DNA from: Amycolatopsis dendrobii
GTDB lineage: Bacteria > Actinomycetota > Actinomycetes > Mycobacteriales > Pseudonocardiaceae
Reading direction: 5' to 3'
Assembly: GCF_014145675.1 (NCBI RefSeq)
Contig: NZ_JACGZW010000004.1
Location: 124,001-188,000, forward strand
DNA: 64,000 nt
The notes beneath the pieces are model-generated. The model had not been told where the DNA came from, did no database searches, and saw only the letters and a list, made by a program, of their open reading frames with translations. Of the stretch, positions 61,923 to 64,000 are shown in pieces. Position numbers and translations under genes: made by a program. The first letter of the stretch is position 1, and every line of letters begins with the position of its first letter.

Positions 61923-63137
61923 GTGGCTGGCAGACCCATCGCGGAGAACCTCGCTCGTTTGCGAATCGCGCGCGACCTGTCGCAAGAACAGCTTGCCGAG
62001 GCCGCCGGGGTCGGGCCCGACACAGTATCTCGGATCGAGCAGGGCAAGCGCACGCAAAGCCGACCTGCAACGTTGCGGAAGCTCGCACAGGCGCTTGGCG
62101 TGACGGTCGACATGCTGCTCGGGCAACAGTCCAGCCCTCATTCGCTCGACCTCGACGTCGCCCCGTTGCGCCGGGCAATCAACGCCGACGACGACATCCC
62201 CGGGCTCGACTTCGCGGAAACCCGCGAAATCCTGCCGATGGACGAGCTCGCTGAGAGCGCGCACGAGGCGTGGCGAGCCTACGTCGATGGCCGCCACGGC
62301 GAGCTGCTGCACGCGCTTCCTCTCGTTCTCACCGATGCGCGCCGCATCGTCCGCGAGACGCGCGACGAGGAGCGCGCCGGAGGACATCGGGTGTTGTCGA
62401 CTGCGTACCGGCTCGGCGCCGGAATCGCGGGCAGGATCGGTCTCGACGACCTCGCATACACAGCAGCGCGGCTCGCCGTGAAGACCGCGGCGCACGCTGA
62501 CAACCCAGAGGTTGAGCGGGCGATTTCCCTGCGCTACCTCGCATGGACCCTCGTCCGCCAGGGCCTGCCCGAAGACGCCGAGAAGGTCGCCACCGAAGCG
62601 GCCGCGGCGATCGAACCGCGCATGCTCGACCGGGACCCGATCCGCGCCGGTGTATTCGGCAACCTGCTTTTCAACGCGGCCACCGCCGCGCTCAACAACG
62701 GCAGTCCGGGCCGCGCTGAGGACCTGCTCGCTGTAGCGCACGGCACCGCGATTCGCTCGAGCGGTGACACGGCCACCGAGGCTGCGATCTTCGGCCCGCG
62801 AGTCGCCGCGCTGCAGCGGGTCGACTTGATGGTGCGCGCCGGCGACCCTGAGCGTGCTCTCGCGTTCGCTGACGCCGTCCCCCCGCCGACCGGTGCCGAC
62901 GTTCCGGCGTTTTGGGAGTCCGGCCATCGGTTGTTCCTCGCTGCCGCGGCCGCCGACTTGCGCCGGGACAAGGCAGCCCTCGCCTGGCTCGCTGAGGCAC
63001 GCGACCTCGCTCCCGACTGGGCCCGCCGCCAGCCGCTCGGGAAGCGAGTCATGCGGCAGCTCTCCGAGCGCGCGACACGGCGGCGCGGGGCGACGTTCGC
63101 CGACCTTGCCGCGCACTACGGAGTCATCTCCGACTAG
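61923..63137 (+). CDS. XRE regulator with C-terminal TPR-like domain
   Basis: 404 aa. N-terminal HTH (IARDLSQEQLAEAAGVGPDTVSRIEQGKRT) and ~300 residues of helical repeats (AYTAARLAVKTAAHADNPEVE, AISLRYLAWTLVRQGLPEDAE), like signal-peptide-sensing or element-encoded regulators in actinomycetes. 29 bp after the NUDIX gene; probably one operon. Confidence 0.8.
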   Translation: MAGRPIAENLARLRIARDLSQEQLAEAAGVGPDTVSRIEQGKRTQSRPATLRKLAQALGVTVDMLLGQQSSPHSLDLDVAPLRRAINADDDIPGLDFAETREILPMDELAESAHEAWRAYVDGRHGELLHALPLVLTDARRIVRETRDEERAGGHRVLSTAYRLGAGIAGRIGLDDLAYTAARLAVKTAAHADNPEVERAISLRYLAWTLVRQGLPEDAEKVATEAAAAIEPRMLDRDPIRAGVFGNLLFNAATAALNNGSPGRAEDLLAVAHGTAIRSSGDTATEAAIFGPRVAALQRVDLMVRAGDPERALAFADAVPPPTGADVPAFWESGHRLFLAAAAADLRRDKAALAWLAEARDLAPDWARRQPLGKRVMRQLSERATRRRGATFADLAAHYGVISD

Positions 63138-63153
63138 GCCATTCAGACAGGGG

Positions 63154-63189
63154 AAGGGCGGTCTCGGGCAAGCGCCCGGGACCGCCCTT
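63154..63189 (+). terminator. Terminator after XRE/TPR gene
   Basis: 16-bp stem with one G-T pair and AAGC loop (AAGGGCGGTC... / ...GACCGCCCTT), closing the NUDIX-regulator transcript before attR. Confidence 0.8.
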
Positions 63190-63198
63190 CTGCTGTCG

Positions 63199-63220
63199 GT
63201 TGCTGTAAATCTGCTGTACG
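63199..63220. promoter_or_regulatory. Putative integrase arm-type site, right
   Basis: GTTGCTGTAAA-T-CTGCTGTACG, matching 21092-21114 in the same orientation. A weaker copy, GCGTAAACCTGCTGG, lies at 63247-63261. Confidence 0.5.
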
Positions 63221-63272
63221 CGGACTTGTTGATCAGTTACTTGACTGCGTAAACCTGCTGGTCAGAGCCCGA

Positions 63273-63315
63273 GGGTGGGGCCGGAGAGACTCGAACTCTC
63301 ACTGGCACGGACCTA
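63273..63315. other. attR of the prophage (43-bp direct repeat)
   Basis: Identical to 20935-20977. The phage copy restores the tRNA 3' half, so the tRNA at 63276-63349 stays complete after integration. The break in identity lies in the anticodon loop, a common crossover place for tyrosine integrases. Confidence 0.93.
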
Positions 63316-63349
63316 AACCGTGTGCCTCTGCCAATTGGGCTACGGCCCC
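63276..63349 (-). tRNA. tRNA with UAG anticodon (Leu by code), short variable loop
   Basis: 74 bases, minus strand. Acceptor GGGGCCG / CGGCCCC, discriminator A, T arm GAGAG-TTCGAGT-CTCTC, anticodon stem CACGG/CCGTG with loop TTTAGGT, giving anticodon UAG, which reads CUA/CUG (Leu). The variable loop is about 5 bases, unlike the long arm of normal tRNA-Leu. CCA is not encoded. Attachment site of the prophage. Confidence 0.85.
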
Positions 63350-63473
63350 CAGGAATCAGGTGTGATCGTAGCGCGCGCCACGTTCGGGTTCGCTCGGCGT
63401 GGCCAGTCGCCGTCGCGCGGGGGTTGTCCTCTACCGTGGACCGCCTACAGTCCGACTGCGGCGAGGAGGGCAC

Positions 63474-63695
63474 GTGGCTCGCGACCCCGAGACCATCGAG
63501 CGTGAGATCGAGCAGGCGAGGACCGCTTTGGCGGCGACCCTCGACCAGCTGGGCACGAAGGCCAATCCGCAGAAACTCGCCGAGCAGGCGAAGGACGGCG
63601 TGCGCGCGAAGCTCGACAACCCGAAGGTCAAGTACCCGCTCATCGGGGCAGGCGTGCTGGTGGCCGTGCTGCTGGTGCGGAAGCTGTTCCGCTGA
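63474..63695 (+). CDS. DUF3618-type small membrane protein
   Basis: 73 aa. N-terminal ARDPETIEREIEQARTALAATLDQL and a C-terminal helix (YPLIGAGVLVAVLLVRKLF) match DUF3618 proteins. GTG start with GAGGAGGG 4-9 bases upstream. First chromosomal protein gene after the prophage. Function unknown. Confidence 0.85.
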   Translation: MARDPETIEREIEQARTALAATLDQLGTKANPQKLAEQAKDGVRAKLDNPKVKYPLIGAGVLVAVLLVRKLFR

Positions 63696-64000
63696 CCGTT
63701 CGCGTCGTTGGCGAGCAGCGCCTCGGGTTACGCCGGGTGCTGTTTCGGTCGCGTGCGGGCAGGTCGCCGAATACCGCCCTGGATGGCGGATGGACAGCGG
63801 TGATCGCTACGCCGGGTGAACTTCGTGAGAAGTGCCACTGAACCAGAGGTCACCTGTTTGGCGGTCGCTCACCTGGGTCGGTTGGCGGCATCACGTTCGC
63901 CGAATCGGGCTACCCCGCAGGGGTGACGCGGTGGTTTTGCCGCGCTGTCCTGGAGCTGGCCACCTGTTTGCGGGGGTGAACAGGAGGGCCTGCACCGGCC
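63696..64000. other. Region without a recognised gene
   Basis: Several frames stay open by GC bias but none looks like a known protein. CACCTGTTTG occurs twice (63858-63867 and 63961-63970) about 100 bp apart. A gene may begin or end beyond the window. Confidence 0.4.

Larger units (their letters stand above)
20935..63315. mobile_element. Integrated siphovirus-like prophage, about 42.4 kb
   Basis: Bounded by the 43-bp att repeat. It contains integrase, repressor/Cro switch, recombination genes, terminase, portal, capsid, tail, lysis and accessory genes in a normal order. No disrupted structural gene was found, so it looks intact. A long tape measure and the tail-chaperone frameshift overlap indicate a non-contractile long-tailed (siphovirus) particle. 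Confidence 0.93.

Noticed and set aside
63322..63819. Alternative frames after the tRNA
   Set aside because: They run antisense to the tRNA or across the DUF3618 gene and show no family features.

Overview
The window is high-GC actinobacterial DNA with many GTG starts. Its left part matches the gene order known from mycobacteria around mec-cysO-cysM-murI-rph-rdgB. Together with the hairpin repeats and gene content this suggests Pseudonocardiaceae, most likely an Amycolatopsis-like organism; the genus is an inference, not a sequence match.

Layout. (1) 1-20.9 kb is ordinary chromosome. It holds the end of a P1-family peptidase, a sulfur-carrier cysteine pathway (mec, cysO, cysM), a divergent TetR/MFS pair, rhomboid-murI-MBL phosphodiesterase-rph-rdgB, and a two-component system. 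After these come an AraC-type regulator, two dihydrofolate-reductase-family proteins, a peroxiredoxin, a lipoprotein, a LysR/MBL pair, a TetR/FAD-monooxygenase pair, an ArsR-SRPBCC fusion, an SDR and a MerR regulator. (2) 20,935-63,315 is an integrated, apparently complete siphovirus-like prophage of about 42.4 kb. It is bounded by a perfect 43-bp direct repeat that is the 3' part of a tRNA gene; the intact tRNA lies at the right end (63,276-63,349, minus strand). (3) From 63,316 the chromosome resumes with a DUF3618 protein.

Prophage plan. The integrase and a small membrane protein (minus) lie next to attL. A repressor (minus) and a Cro-like HTH gene (plus) face away from each other across a switch region with repeated AAGAGAT-type operators. 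A long early operon (23.6-37.5 kb) of mostly small genes follows, nearly all joined by 4-bp GTGA/ATGA overlaps. It includes a RecB-type nuclease plus ERF annealing protein, an HNH nuclease, a cytosine methyltransferase, a winged-helix replication-type protein and a striking run of cysteine-rich zinc-ribbon-like proteins. No polymerase, primase or helicase gene is seen, so replication probably uses host enzymes. After a terminator (37.6 kb) come HNH, small and large terminase, portal, MuF-like protein, scaffold, capsid, head-tail connectors, major tail protein, tail-assembly chaperones with an apparent -1 frameshift, tape measure, minor tail proteins and a lysis module (small membrane protein, collagen-like membrane protein, DUF1906 endolysin, holin), ending in a strong terminator.

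The right end (59.6-63.2 kb) is accessory. It carries a membrane-anchored MmpS-like protein, a structured non-coding stretch, three small minus-strand genes, and a NUDIX hydrolase plus XRE/TPR regulator. That last pair resembles the cargo of actinomycete integrative conjugative elements rather than phage genes.

Most notable: the attachment tRNA has a UAG (leucine) anticodon but no long variable arm; the NUDIX/XRE pair sits beside attR; the terminator before the tail chaperone has a loop complementary to the downstream ribosome-binding site; CysO ends in GGAR instead of GG next to its JAMM peptidase; and two early proteins look like diverged duplicates within the zinc-ribbon cluster.
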